Source of the DNA: Clostridia bacterium
GTDB lineage: Bacteria; Bacillota; Clostridia; Christensenellales; Aristaeellaceae
Length of the DNA: 64,000 bases
Direction: 5' to 3'
NCBI GenBank assembly: GCA_017938695.1
Contig: JAGBBA010000072.1
Coordinates: 62,001-126,000 of the forward strand
A model generated the notes under the pieces. That model was not told where the DNA came from. It saw only the letters and a list, made by a program, of their open reading frames with translations, and made no database searches. Both the position numbers and the translations under genes were made by a program. Shown here in pieces: positions 23,704 to 31,850 of this stretch (the first letter of the stretch is position 1; each line of letters begins with the position of its first letter).

Positions 23704-24972
23704 ATGGTTTTTGCACTGATCCTGTTTGTTGCGACCTATGTGCTGATGCTCACCTTCAGCAAATACCGCCCCTACATTGCGCTGGGCTCTGCGCTGATCT
23801 TTATCCTCACGGGCATGCTGCCCCTGAATGAGATCTGGCCCGCCATCGACCTGAACGTGATCCTGATGATCGCTGGTACCATGGGTCTGGTGGCGTTGTT
23901 TATCGAAAGCCGCATGCCTGAATTGCTGGCTGACCTGGTGATGGAAAAGGTGCCCAACGTGCAGTGGGCTGCTGTGGCACTTTCGCTGTTTGCGGGCGTG
24001 ATCTCCGCCTTTGTGGACAATGTGGCCACCGTGCTGATGGTGGCTCCTGTGGCCCTGGAAATCTGCAAGAAGCTCAAGACCAACCCGGTGCCCTTCATTA
24101 TTGGTGTTGCGGTCAGCTCCAACCTGCAGGGTGCGGCCACCCTGGTGGGCGACACCACGGCCATCATGCTGGGCTCTGCCCTGGACATGAGCTTTATGGA
24201 TTTCTTCTGGTATCAGGGCAAGCCGGGCATCTTCTTTGCGGTGGAGCTGGGCGCATTGCTGGCTGCTGTGATCCTGTTCTTCATCTTCCGCAAGGAGAAG
24301 GGCCGCATTGAGAAGGGGGCTGCCCGCACCCCGGTGACGGACTATGTGCCCACCATCCTGCTGGGTGGTGCCATCGTGCTGCTGATCCTGGCCTCCTTCA
24401 TCCCCAACAAGCCTGCTACCACCAACGGCGGCATCTGCTGCATTTTGTTTGTGGTGGGCCTGGTGTATAACTACATCAGAAAGAAGAGCTTTGCTGCCAT
24501 CACCGAGCCCCTGAAGGGCATCGACTTCGAGACCATCGGCCTCTTGCTGGGCCTGTTCCTGATGATCGGCGGCATTTCCGCCCAGGGCGTGATCGACGCG
24601 GTGGCCGGCCTTTTGTCCAAGGCGGGCGGCGGCAATGTGCTGGTGCTGTACACGGTGATCGTGTGGGGCTCTGTGCTGATCTCTGCGTTCATCGACAACA
24701 TCCCCTATGTGGCCACCATGATCCCCGTGATCGCCTCCCTGGCCAGCGGCCTGGGCGTGGACCCCACCCTGTTCTACTTCGGCCTGCTGTCCGGCGCGAC
24801 CCTGGGCGGCAACCTGACCCCCATCGGTGCCTCGGCCAATATCACCGGCATCGGCATCCTGCGCAAGGAAGGCTACGAGGTCAAGAACAGCGACTTCTTC
24901 AAGATCGGTATTCCCTTCACCCTGGCGGCCATCATTCCGGCCTACATCTATTTCCTGATCTTCTACTATTGA
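23704..24972 (+). CDS. SLC13/ArsB-CitM superfamily anion permease
   Basis: A 422-residue membrane protein with about eleven hydrophobic segments; start at 23704 after AAAGGAAG. Two similar halves contain the ion-transporter-superfamily hallmarks AFVDNVATVLMVAPVALEICK with DTTAIMLGSALDMSF in the first, and AFIDNIPYVATMIPVI with GGNLTPIGASANITGIGI in the second. Such proteins exchange or symport inorganic or organic anions (arsenite, citrate, dicarboxylates) or Na+/H+ (NhaD). The substrate cannot be assigned from sequence. Single gene with terminator at 24984-25020. Confidence 0.88.
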   Translation: MVFALILFVATYVLMLTFSKYRPYIALGSALIFILTGMLPLNEIWPAIDLNVILMIAGTMGLVALFIESRMPELLADLVMEKVPNVQWAAVALSLFAGVISAFVDNVATVLMVAPVALEICKKLKTNPVPFIIGVAVSSNLQGAATLVGDTTAIMLGSALDMSFMDFFWYQGKPGIFFAVELGALLAAVILFFIFRKEKGRIEKGAARTPVTDYVPTILLGGAIVLLILASFIPNKPATTNGGICCILFVVGLVYNYIRKKSFAAITEPLKGIDFETIGLLLGLFLMIGGISAQGVIDAVAGLLSKAGGGNVLVLYTVIVWGSVLISAFIDNIPYVATMIPVIASLASGLGVDPTLFYFGLLSGATLGGNLTPIGASANITGIGILRKEGYEVKNSDFFKIGIPFTLAAIIPAYIYFLIFYY

Positions 24973-24983
24973 TTTTTGTCACG

Positions 24984-25020
24984 GGAGCGTGTGTCACTGC
25001 GGATGCACGTTCCTGTTTTT
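24984..25020 (+). terminator. Terminator of the anion permease gene
   Basis: GGAGCGTG (24984-24991) pairs with CACGTTCC (25006-25013), eight pairs with one G-U, followed by TGTTTTT. Confidence 0.6.
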
Positions 25021-25059
25021 CGTATGCGCCCTTTTCATTTGGCACATTTTATGATATGA

Positions 25060-25065
25060 TATAAT
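25060..25065 (+). promoter_or_regulatory. -10 element of the DegV pair
   Basis: TATAAT preceded by TGA, with TTGGCA 15 bases upstream (25039-25044); 40 bases before the first DegV start. Spacing is short, so confidence is moderate. Confidence 0.45.
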
Positions 25066-25105
25066 GTGAGTGCAGCCGAGAGCCCTGCATTCAAAAGGAG
25101 AATAT

Positions 25106-25960
25106 ATGGAGAAGTTTGTACTTCTGGTGGAATCTGGTGCGGATTTTCCTGCTGACCTGGCGGAACAGTACGGTGTCTGGACGGTGCCCATGCATGTGTC
25201 CTTCGGCACGGAAACCAAGGACGACGGTTCTTTCCCCATTGAGGATATTTACACCTACTTTGAGCAGACCGGCAACCTGACCAAGACCAGCGGCTGCACC
25301 CCCGAGGATTTTGCCAAGGTGTTTGCTGCCATCCGGGAAAAGGAGCCCCACAAGCATATCCTGCACCTGGCCTACTCAGCGGCGACCACCTGCTCCTATC
25401 AGAGTGCGCTGGTGGCGGCAGAGGGCCTGCTGGGCATCACCAGCATTGATACCAAGCACGTCACCGCTGGCCAGACCATGGTGACCCTGCTGCTGGCCCG
25501 CTACCTGGAAGAACATCCCGACTGTACGGCGGAAGAGGCTGCGGCCAAGGCCCAGGAGATTGCCGAGCGGTGCCGGATGGGTTTCTTCCCCGGTGATCTG
25601 GCCTACCTGCGCGCTGGCGGCCGTGTGAGCAACGCCGCTTACCTGGGCGCGAAGATCCTGCACCTCAATCCCCTGATCGAGCTGAAGGACGGCCACCTGA
25701 CCGCCACCAAGAAGTATCAGGGCCGGATGGACAAGGTGGCCCTGAAACTGCTGGACGACTTTGTGGCTGCCAACCGCCTGGGGCGGGACATCATAGCCTT
25801 TGTTTATTCCAAGGGCCTGAGCGACAGCATCCACGAGGCGGCGGAGGCCCGGGCGAAGGAGCTTGGCTTTAAGGAGATTTTGTGGATCCAGACTGGCGGT
25901 GTGGTCACCACCCATTGCGGCCCCGGCGGCTTTGGCGTGTGCGGCATCGCAGAGGATTAA
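25106..25960 (+). CDS. DegV family fatty-acid-binding protein
   Basis: A 284-residue cytoplasmic protein. Start at 25106 (MEKFVLLVESGADFPADLAEQ), with AAAGGAG five bases upstream. DegV (FakB) proteins bind a fatty acid and present it to the kinase FakA. The two-domain pattern is present: ligand-cap TSGCTPEDFAKVF, then HILHLAYSAATTCSYQSA and DTKHVTAGQTMVTLLLARYL, then the C-terminal LRAGGRVSNAAYLGAKILHLNPLIELKDGHL. The N-terminal motif reads ESGADFP instead of the usual DSTADLP. It is followed after 23 bases by a second, divergent DegV gene. Confidence 0.9.
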   Translation: MEKFVLLVESGADFPADLAEQYGVWTVPMHVSFGTETKDDGSFPIEDIYTYFEQTGNLTKTSGCTPEDFAKVFAAIREKEPHKHILHLAYSAATTCSYQSALVAAEGLLGITSIDTKHVTAGQTMVTLLLARYLEEHPDCTAEEAAAKAQEIAERCRMGFFPGDLAYLRAGGRVSNAAYLGAKILHLNPLIELKDGHLTATKKYQGRMDKVALKLLDDFVAANRLGRDIIAFVYSKGLSDSIHEAAEARAKELGFKEILWIQTGGVVTTHCGPGGFGVCGIAED

Positions 25961-25983
25961 GCGATTTTTATTCGGAGGAAGTC

Positions 25984-26823
25984 ATGATACGTATCATCAC
26001 GGATTCGGCTGCGGATTTCGAGCCGGTTGAGATGGAACGCATGCAGGTCACCTGCATCCCGCTGACGGTGATGTTCGGCACGGCGGAGTATCAGGAAAAC
26101 GTGAACCTGACCAAAGACCAGTTCTATAATTTGCTGAGGGAATCCGGCGAGTTCCCCAAAACGGCCCAGGCGTCCCCCCAGGTGCTGACCGACCTGTTCA
26201 AGCAGGCCAGCGCCGCCGGGGACGAGGCCATCTATATCACCATTTCCTCGGGCTTCAGCGGTACTTATCAGAATGCGGAGATGCTCCGCCAGAAGCTGAA
26301 CCTGCCCGGCACCTATGTGGTGGACAGCGAGAACGGCACCGGCGGCCAGCGCATGGTGGTGGAATACGCCGTCCGCCTGCGCGACGAAGGCAAAACCGCC
26401 GCCGAGATCGTGGCTGCGCTGGAAGTGATGCGCAAGCGCGTGGTGCTGTACGCCTGCATGGACACCCTGGAGTATCTGTTCAAGGGTGGCCGCATCTCCG
26501 GCGTGGCCTACCGCGTGGGCTCCCTGGCGCAGATCAAGCCCATCCTGCAGGTGGATGCTGATGGAAAGCTGGCCATCCCGGCCAAGGCTATGGGCATGAA
26601 GAAGGGCCAGGCCTTCATGTGCGACAAGGTGAAGGAGCTGCCCCCGGACGGCGATTTCCCCTTCTACGTGATGTACACCGACGACCGGGTGAACGGCCTT
26701 GCCCTGGCGGAGCGCATCCGGGCCATGGGCATCGACGTGCCGGAGGAGCGGGTGATCAACGTGGGTGCGGCCATCGGCACCCATGTGGGTCCCAAGGCCT
26801 GCGGACTGGTTTATGTGCATTAA
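25984..26823 (+). CDS. DegV family fatty-acid-binding protein
   Basis: A 279-residue DegV/FakB-type protein; start at 25984 with GGAGGAAGTC before the ATG. Typical features are IITDSAADFEPVEMERMQV at the N-terminus, KTAQASPQVLTDLF, the fatty-acid-head-group loop TISSGFSGTYQNAEM, DSENGTGGQRMVVEYAV, and GGRISGVAYRVGSLAQIKPILQVDADGKL. It differs clearly from its upstream neighbour, so the pair probably has different fatty-acid preferences, as FakB1/FakB2 do. The fatty-acid kinase FakA is not in the window. Confidence 0.92.
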   Translation: MIRIITDSAADFEPVEMERMQVTCIPLTVMFGTAEYQENVNLTKDQFYNLLRESGEFPKTAQASPQVLTDLFKQASAAGDEAIYITISSGFSGTYQNAEMLRQKLNLPGTYVVDSENGTGGQRMVVEYAVRLRDEGKTAAEIVAALEVMRKRVVLYACMDTLEYLFKGGRISGVAYRVGSLAQIKPILQVDADGKLAIPAKAMGMKKGQAFMCDKVKELPPDGDFPFYVMYTDDRVNGLALAERIRAMGIDVPEERVINVGAAIGTHVGPKACGLVYVH

Positions 26824-26828
26824 GCAAC

Positions 26829-26851
26829 AAGTGGCCTTCGGGCCGCTTTTT
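26829..26851 (+). terminator. Terminator of the DegV pair
   Basis: GTGGCC pairs with GGCCGC around a TTCG tetraloop, followed by TTTTT. Confidence 0.8.
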
Positions 26852-26854
26852 GCG

Positions 26855-26882
26855 TTGGGGCTAAAAGTGTGCATGGTATCAT
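26855..26882 (+). promoter_or_regulatory. Promoter of the C_GCAxxG_C_C protein gene
   Basis: TTGGGG (26855-26860), 16-base spacer ending TGG, TATCAT (26877-26882), 31 bases before the start codon. Confidence 0.45.
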
Positions 26883-26913
26883 GAATAAAAAACCAGGTAA
26901 AGGAGCAATACCC

Positions 26914-27318
26914 ATGAGCAAATACATCCACCGCGCCCAGGAGCTGCGCGCCATCGTTACCCCCCACTACAACTGCGGCCAGGCGGTCATCCTGCCTTTT
27001 GCGGAGGAAATGGGCATTCCCACAGAGCTGGTGATGCGCTTTGCGGCAAACTTTGGCGGCGGCATGAAGACCGGCGCGCTGTGCGGTGCTGTGGCTGGCG
27101 GCGTGACGGTGCTGGCCCTCTACGGGCTGGACACGCCGGAATATACCGCCGAGTACTACGCCCGCGTGCGGGAAAAGCACCCGGAGAGCATCGACTGCAA
27201 GCCGCTGCTGACCCGCAACGCCGAAATGGGCAACGAAAAGAAGCCCTTCTGCGACGGCCTGGTGTACGAGTGCATCGCCATTGCCGAGGATATGCTGCGC
27301 CAGGCCGGGAAGATCTGA
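26914..27318 (+). CDS. C_GCAxxG_C_C family (putative redox) protein
   Basis: A 134-residue protein; start at 26914 with AAAGGAG upstream. It carries the family cysteine pattern: YNCGQAVILPFAEEMG, then FGGGMKTGALCGAVAGGV, then DCKPLL and FCDGLVYECIAIAEDML. The family is thought to bind a metal or take part in redox reactions in anaerobes, with no proven activity. The glycine-rich segment lacks the usual GxxxGETCGA spacing, so it is a divergent member. It is probably monocistronic. Confidence 0.85.
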   Translation: MSKYIHRAQELRAIVTPHYNCGQAVILPFAEEMGIPTELVMRFAANFGGGMKTGALCGAVAGGVTVLALYGLDTPEYTAEYYARVREKHPESIDCKPLLTRNAEMGNEKKPFCDGLVYECIAIAEDMLRQAGKI

Positions 27319-27328
27319 CCTGGAGAGG

Positions 27329-27357
27329 TTGACAAGTTGAACTGCGCGTGATATTCT
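27329..27357 (+). promoter_or_regulatory. Promoter of the RHH regulator gene
   Basis: Consensus TTGACA (27329-27334), 17-base spacer, TATTCT (27352-27357). The -10 element lies inside the left arm of a 40-base palindrome, so a protein bound there would block transcription. Confidence 0.75.
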
Positions 27358-27390
27358 ATATATACTCCAACCAGAGTATATATAGAATAT
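27351..27390 (+). promoter_or_regulatory. Large palindromic operator of the RHH regulator
   Basis: A perfect 17-bp inverted repeat: ATATTCTATATATACTC (27351-27367) and its complement (27374-27390) around the six bases CAACCA. It overlaps the -10 element and the transcription start of the gene downstream. Alternating TATA steps within the arms suggest repeated half-sites for a ribbon-helix-helix protein, which would make the gene autoregulated. Confidence 0.8.
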
Positions 27391-27403
27391 GGGGGTTGAT
27401 ACC

Positions 27404-27817
27404 ATGGCCAATGAAAACCTGTCTGAAAAGGTGTCGGTGAACATCAACAGCTCCACGCTGTCCGCCATTGATCTATTGGTAGACAACGGCTACTACTCCA
27501 ACCGAAGCGATTTCATCAATCAGGCCCTGCGCCGGGAAATCGACCAGCAGCAGCGCACCATCGACCGGATCATCGAGCAGAACATCCGCACTTCCGCGCG
27601 CGATGACAACTGGTTTGTGGGCCTGTACGGCCTGGAGGAAAGCTACATCCGGGAGCTGCACCAACAGGGCCGCGCCATCACCCTGCGGGGTTACGGTGTG
27701 CTGTCCATCAGCAGCAAGGTGGAGCCGGAAATGCTCTACCAGGTGGTGAAAAGCATAACCATGAAGGGCCGCACCATTGCCCCGGATGAGATCAAGCAGC
27801 ATTACGGGCTGAAATGA
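27404..27817 (+). CDS. Ribbon-helix-helix (CopG/NikR-like) transcriptional regulator
   Basis: A 137-residue protein. I prefer the start at 27404 (MANENLSEKVSVNINSSTL); an ATG at 27389 lies inside the palindrome. The ribbon-helix-helix domain is residues about 6-45: EKVSVNINSSTLSAIDLLVDNGYYSNRSDFINQALRREI, with the beta-strand KVSVNI that reads DNA. The rest (DDNWFVGLYGLEESYIRELHQQGRAITLRGYGVLSI) is a predicted alpha/beta domain whose family I do not recognise; it lacks the His-rich nickel site of NikR. It probably represses its own promoter through the palindrome at 27351-27390. No toxin or other target lies next to it. Confidence 0.82.
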   Translation: MANENLSEKVSVNINSSTLSAIDLLVDNGYYSNRSDFINQALRREIDQQQRTIDRIIEQNIRTSARDDNWFVGLYGLEESYIRELHQQGRAITLRGYGVLSISSKVEPEMLYQVVKSITMKGRTIAPDEIKQHYGLK

Positions 27818-27840
27818 GACGTATTCCCCCTTTTGCAGCG

Positions 27841-27869
27841 TTGCATGTTGATACCTATGGTGGTATAAT
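27841..27869 (+). promoter_or_regulatory. Promoter of the nitrilase/NUDIX/M50/phosphoesterase run
   Basis: TTGCAT (27841-27846), 17-base spacer ending TGG, TATAAT (27864-27869). Confidence 0.7.
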
Positions 27870-27950
27870 CATACAATACGCTGTGAAAGGGGGATTTTTT
27901 TCTGGATAGCCGTGCCCAGAAATCCCCAGGACGTGGAAAGAGGTGAGCGA

Positions 27951-28697
27951 ATGCCTGCTGAAAAGGATCGCAAGGTGGATAAAATCCGTGTTGCATTGGC
28001 CTCCAAACCCTTTGTGAACGGTGATATGCAGACCAATTTGCAAACCATGCTGGCCGCCATGGCAGAAGCAGCGCAGCAGGACGCCGTGCTGATATGCTTC
28101 AGCGAGGCGTTTCTGCAAGGCTTTGACGGGCTGACCTGGCAATGGGAACAGGACAAGGATATTGCGGTATCCCAGGCGCATGACGCGATTCTGCGCTTGC
28201 GCGATGCCAGCCGGGAACTGGGCATTGATGTGGCCTTCGGCTATATCGAACGGGTGGAGGACAGGCTGTATTCCTCCTATATGCTGATCCAGCAGGGGGA
28301 GATCCACCACAATTTCCGCCGTATCTCCCGGGGCTGGAAAGAATATACGCGCACCGATGACCATTACTGCGAAGGCACCCGGCCGGAAGTCTTTGCGTAT
28401 CGCGGAAGAAAAATGACCATTGCCCTGTGCGGCGACCTGTGGGACAAGCGCGAAGCCTTTTGCATCGGTGCGGAGGTGCTGCTGTGGCCTGTTTACTGCG
28501 ACTATTCCATTGAAGAATGGCAGGGCGGCACCACACAGGAATACGCGGAGCAGTGCCAGGGCGTGGCCGGTGTGACCTGTATGATCAACGCGATCTGTCC
28601 GCCGACGGGTTTCGGCGGTTGCTGGCAGTTTGCGGACGGCAAGGCGGTGCGTGAGCTGCGCCCGGGCTGTGATGGATTGCTGCTGGTGGAGGTATAA
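27951..28697 (+). CDS. Carbon-nitrogen hydrolase (nitrilase superfamily)
   Basis: A 248-residue cytoplasmic hydrolase; start at 27951 with AGAGGTGAG upstream. Catalytic triad candidates are Glu52 in ICFSEAFLQGFDG, a Lys in the FRRISRGWKEYTR segment, and the nucleophilic Cys in MTIALCGDLWDK. It cleaves amide or nitrile C-N bonds; the substrate is unknown. The Lys segment departs from the usual RKxxL pattern, so activity is likely but not certain. First of four closely spaced genes. Confidence 0.85.
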   Translation: MPAEKDRKVDKIRVALASKPFVNGDMQTNLQTMLAAMAEAAQQDAVLICFSEAFLQGFDGLTWQWEQDKDIAVSQAHDAILRLRDASRELGIDVAFGYIERVEDRLYSSYMLIQQGEIHHNFRRISRGWKEYTRTDDHYCEGTRPEVFAYRGRKMTIALCGDLWDKREAFCIGAEVLLWPVYCDYSIEEWQGGTTQEYAEQCQGVAGVTCMINAICPPTGFGGCWQFADGKAVRELRPGCDGLLLVEV

Positions 28698-28698
28698 C

Positions 28699-29211
28699 AT
28701 GCGCGACATTCTTTTCAAAGAGGACACCTTCGTCTTTTCCAGCCGGGTGTCAGGCATCCTGATCCACGATGGCCGGGTGCTGGTGCAGTGCCCGCCGGGC
28801 ACCACGGAGCACACCTTCATCGGCGGCCATGTGATGGTGGGCGAAACGCAAAGCGAAGCCCTGGTGCGGGAATTCATGGAGGAGATCCATGCGCCCGTGA
28901 CCCCGGTGAAGCTGCTGGCGGTGGGCGAGGTGTTCATCCCCTGGGGTAAGCGGCCTGCGCATCAGATCGGCCTGTACTACAAGGTGAAGCTGGACGACCT
29001 GACCGCCATTCCGCTGACGGGTACCTTCCGGGGCTATGACGAGCTGGGCGGCAAGCGCATCGACCTGGACTACAAGTGGATCCCCCTGGAAGAGCTGCCC
29101 GGGCTGGAGATCTATCCGCCGGACGTGGTGCCCTTCATCCTCAACGAGCCGGAGGGCGCGGCGCATTTTGTTTATCGTGAAATCGGCAAAGATGCCTTTA
29201 TGGAGGTCTGA
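28699..29211 (+). CDS. NUDIX hydrolase
   Basis: A 170-residue protein; start at 28699, one base after the previous stop, with GGAGGTATAAC upstream inside the previous gene. The Nudix box GGHVMVGETQSEALVREFMEE (from about residue 40) has the required Gly, Glu, Arg and Glu-Glu positions. Nudix enzymes split nucleoside-diphosphate-linked molecules; the substrate is unknown. The spacing implies translational coupling to the nitrilase. Confidence 0.92.
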   Translation: MRDILFKEDTFVFSSRVSGILIHDGRVLVQCPPGTTEHTFIGGHVMVGETQSEALVREFMEEIHAPVTPVKLLAVGEVFIPWGKRPAHQIGLYYKVKLDDLTAIPLTGTFRGYDELGGKRIDLDYKWIPLEELPGLEIYPPDVVPFILNEPEGAAHFVYREIGKDAFMEV

Positions 29212-29214
29212 CCT

Positions 29215-30426
29215 ATGGCTGAACAGAAGAAGAAGGGAAGGGCTTTGGCCCTGACTAACGAGGACAACGCTTGCGTTGGCCGAAGTGTAGCCGACACGCA
29301 GCCTTGCGCTGCGGGACGGCCGACAAAGAAGTTTCCATGGGGTACGGTGATCTATATCCTGATCTGCGGCCTCATCGGCGGCGTGATCGGCGTGGTGCTG
29401 GGCGAAAGCGGTGCGGAGATGGATTTCACCATGATCCTGGGCATTATGGTGCTGTTTGTCGTGATGATGTATGTGCACATCATCGTGCACGAGGCCGGCC
29501 ACGCCCTGTTCGGCATGCTGACGGGGTATAAGTTCCTCAGCTACCGGGTGGGCAGCTTCATGTGGGAAAAGGGCCCCGACGGCAAGCTGCGGCTCAGCCG
29601 GTTTTCCCTGGCCGGTACCGCCGGACAATGCCTGCTCAGCCCGCCGGATTACAACGGCGGCAACTACCCCTATGTGTGGTACAACCTGGGCGGCGCGCTG
29701 GTGAACATCCTGCTGGCGGTGCTGGCAGGGGCGGCACTGCTGCTATTCCCCATGGGTAAGTGGGCAACCACGGCCCTGGCTATGCTGGCACTCACCGGCG
29801 TGTTCCTGGGGCTGATGAACGGCCTGCCCCTGCCCGGCGGCAAGGTGAACAACGACGGCAGCAACATCGTGGCCATCAGCCGCAGCCCGGAAGCCAAGCG
29901 TGCCTTCTGGATGCAGATGAAGGTGAATGAGCAGATCGCCTGGGGTACCCGTCTGCGGGATCTGCCGGAAGAGTACTTCAAGCCCTTCCCGGAGGAAGCC
30001 CGGGCCAATGCCATGGTGGCGACCATGGATGTGATGGCCGCCAGCCGCCAGTTGGACGCCATGAAATTCGACGAGGCAGAGCGCATCATGCGCCCCCTGA
30101 TGGAGGACAAGCATGTGCCGGGCATCTATCACCAGCTGATGACCTTCGACCTGGCGTGGATCGAGCTGTACAAGGGCTGCCCCGGCGATATGACCGCCAA
30201 GCTGGAAGAGAAGGAAATGCAGCAGTTCGCCAAGGCCATGAAGAGCTTCCCCTCTGTGCTGCGCACCCAGTACGCGGTGGCACTGCTGAAGGACAAGGAC
30301 GAGAAGAAGGCGACGGACATCCGGGCCAAGTTCGATAAGATGGCCGATCAGTATCCCCACGAGAGCGAGATCATCGGCGAGCGCGAGCTGATGACCCTGA
30401 CGGAGCAGAAGGCGAAGGAGGCGTAA
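29215..30426 (+). CDS. M50-like membrane metalloprotease
   Basis: A 403-residue protein, start at 29215 three bases after the NUDIX stop. After a polar N-terminus a membrane segment (VIYILICGLIGGVIGVVLG) leads to MMYVHIIVHEAGHALFGMLTGY, where HEAGH at about residue 92 is the zinc site of site-2-type (M50) proteases. Further membrane segments follow, and GLPLPGGKVNNDGSNI at about 205 could supply the third ligand. The C-terminal 180 residues are helical and soluble, resembling TPR-like repeats (DEAERIMRPLMED). Residues about 15-40 (NACVGRSVADTQPCAAGRP) look foreign, as if a palindromic repeat had been inserted in frame. Target unknown. Confidence 0.8.
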   Translation: MAEQKKKGRALALTNEDNACVGRSVADTQPCAAGRPTKKFPWGTVIYILICGLIGGVIGVVLGESGAEMDFTMILGIMVLFVVMMYVHIIVHEAGHALFGMLTGYKFLSYRVGSFMWEKGPDGKLRLSRFSLAGTAGQCLLSPPDYNGGNYPYVWYNLGGALVNILLAVLAGAALLLFPMGKWATTALAMLALTGVFLGLMNGLPLPGGKVNNDGSNIVAISRSPEAKRAFWMQMKVNEQIAWGTRLRDLPEEYFKPFPEEARANAMVATMDVMAASRQLDAMKFDEAERIMRPLMEDKHVPGIYHQLMTFDLAWIELYKGCPGDMTAKLEEKEMQQFAKAMKSFPSVLRTQYAVALLKDKDEKKATDIRAKFDKMADQYPHESEIIGERELMTLTEQKAKEA

Positions 30427-30429
30427 GCC

Positions 30430-31281
30430 ATGCGCATTGCGGTGATGGCGGATATCCACGGCAACCATGTGGCCCTGGAAACCTGCCTGGCCCATGCTGA
30501 AAGCCAGGGCGCGCAAGCCTATTGGTTCCTGGGGGACTACCTGGGCGAGCTGCCCTGCCCCCAGCGCACCATGGCCGCCCTGTACGCCTGGCAGGAAACC
30601 CACGACTGTACCTTCATCCGCGGCAACAAGGAAAACTACTGGCTGGGTGCGCTGGATACCTCGCCCTGGCGACGGGGGGATTCCACCACAGGCGTACTGT
30701 GGTACATGAACCAGCGCGTGACGGAAAAGGATAAAGCCTTCTTTGCCAGCCTGCCCATCGCCCGGGTGATGGAGCTGCCCGGTCTGCCTGCGGTGACCAT
30801 CTGCCATGGCTCGCCCAGGGCTGTGGGAGAGTGCCTTGTGCCCCCGGGCGACACCACCTACGAAGCCATGGAGGCCGCCGAAACGCCGCTGATCCTGTGC
30901 GGCCACCGGCACCGCCAGGCCTTTGTAGAACACGCCGGCCGCCGGGCGGTGAACCCCGGCTCGGTAGGCGTCTCTTTGCAAAGCGGCGGTAAGGCGGAAT
31001 ACATGCTGCTGGACGACATCGGCGGCCAATGGCATGAAACCATGATCCACCTGGACTACGACGTGGAGCAGGTCATCCGCGAAATGCAGGAGGAAGACCT
31101 GTTCAGCATCGCCCCCTGCTGGATGCGCGTTACCACAGGCGTGCTGCGGGGGCTAAACGTATCCCAGGCCTCCGTCCTGCGCCGCGCCATGGCCCTGTGC
31201 GAACAGGGCGAAGGCCACTGCGAATGGCCCTACATCCCCGAGCAATACTGGGAAGCCGCCTGCAACGAAGTGGGCGTGTGA
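30430..31281 (+). CDS. Metallophosphoesterase (YfcE/MJ0936-like)
   Basis: A 283-residue calcineurin-like phosphoesterase; start at 30430, three bases after the previous stop. The metal-site motifs are in order: MADIHGNHVALE (Asp, His), YWFLGDYLGE (Asp), RGNKENY (Asn; the usual GNHE is GNKE), CHGSPR (His) and CGHRHRQ (His). NPGSVGVSLQSGG is the typical end of the domain. A C-terminal extension of about 80 residues follows. Substrate unknown. Last gene of the run, ended by two hairpin terminators. Confidence 0.88.
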   Translation: MRIAVMADIHGNHVALETCLAHAESQGAQAYWFLGDYLGELPCPQRTMAALYAWQETHDCTFIRGNKENYWLGALDTSPWRRGDSTTGVLWYMNQRVTEKDKAFFASLPIARVMELPGLPAVTICHGSPRAVGECLVPPGDTTYEAMEAAETPLILCGHRHRQAFVEHAGRRAVNPGSVGVSLQSGGKAEYMLLDDIGGQWHETMIHLDYDVEQVIREMQEEDLFSIAPCWMRVTTGVLRGLNVSQASVLRRAMALCEQGEGHCEWPYIPEQYWEAACNEVGV

Positions 31282-31284
31282 AAA

Positions 31285-31338
31285 AAAGACGGCGTGAGCC
31301 GTCTTTAGGCATCAAAAAAGTGGCGAAGCCACTTTTTT
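31285..31338 (+). terminator. Double terminator after the phosphoesterase gene
   Basis: First stem AAAGACGGC (31285-31293) / GCCGTCTTT (31298-31306); second stem AAAAAAGTGGC (31314-31324) / GCCACTTTTTT (31328-31338), each with a 3-4 base loop. The second ends in a T-run. A near copy of the first hairpin recurs at 31589-31610. Confidence 0.9.
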
Positions 31339-31848
31339 GAGAATTGCGCTCCGTCACTGTTCGCTTCGCTCACGGTCGTTCCTACGCGTAAGGAAAGTTT
31401 TCGGTTTCGGCCATCACCGGGGCAAGCCCAGTGCTGGCTACACTTGCCCATTGCAAGCAATGGGCTGCGTTAGTCAGGCTGAAGCCTGACCTCACAGAGC
31501 TGAAAACACCCCGCCCCGTCGGCAAAGCCGCCGGATACGATTACAGTCAGAGGCACTGCGGTGCCTCCGACACCTCCCATGGATTCTCAAAGACGGCATG
31601 AGCCGTCTTTTTTGCTTGCGCTGCGTCGCGTCGAGACTGAATGAAACGGGTCGAAGACCCCGCGCCGTGTCCCCAACAAAAGGAAAAACCCACTCTGCTC
31701 TCGCAGAATGGGTTTCGAAAGGGCCGAACGGCCCTTCGTGGGGTGTCCAGAGGGGCAACGCCCCTCTGGCGGGTTGTCAGGGCAGAGCCCTGACCAGGGG
31801 TTTCCAAAGGGGACAGAGTCCCCTTTGGTCGCCGAAGGCGAAAGGTTC
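31339..31848. repeat. Palindrome-rich intergenic repeat block A
   Basis: About 510 bases without a gene. The left half is a chain of short hairpins: GCCCATTGC/GCAATGGGC (31446-31465), GTCAGGCT/AGCCTGAC (31473-31490), GAGGCAC/GTGCCTC (31550-31567), and AAAGACGGC/GCCGTCTTT plus T-run (31589-31612). The right half (about 31681-31844) is a repeat unit shared with block D: GGGTTTCGAAAGGGC...GCCCTTCGTGGGGTG, then CCAGAGGGGC/GCCCCTCTGG, TCAGGGC/GCCCTGA, CAAAGGGGAC/GTCCCCTTTG and CGCCGAAGGCGAAAG. It abuts the stop codon of the minus-strand gene at 31851. Confidence 0.85.
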
Positions 31849-31850
31849 TA

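Noticed and set aside
24994..25239. Small minus-strand frame between the permease and DegV genes
   Set aside because: It overlaps the DegV promoter and start on the opposite strand and has no ribosome site or recognisable sequence.
31339..31848. Possible CRISPR array in repeat block A
   Set aside because: The stems differ from one another in sequence and spacing; there is no constant direct repeat, no uniform spacer and no cas gene.
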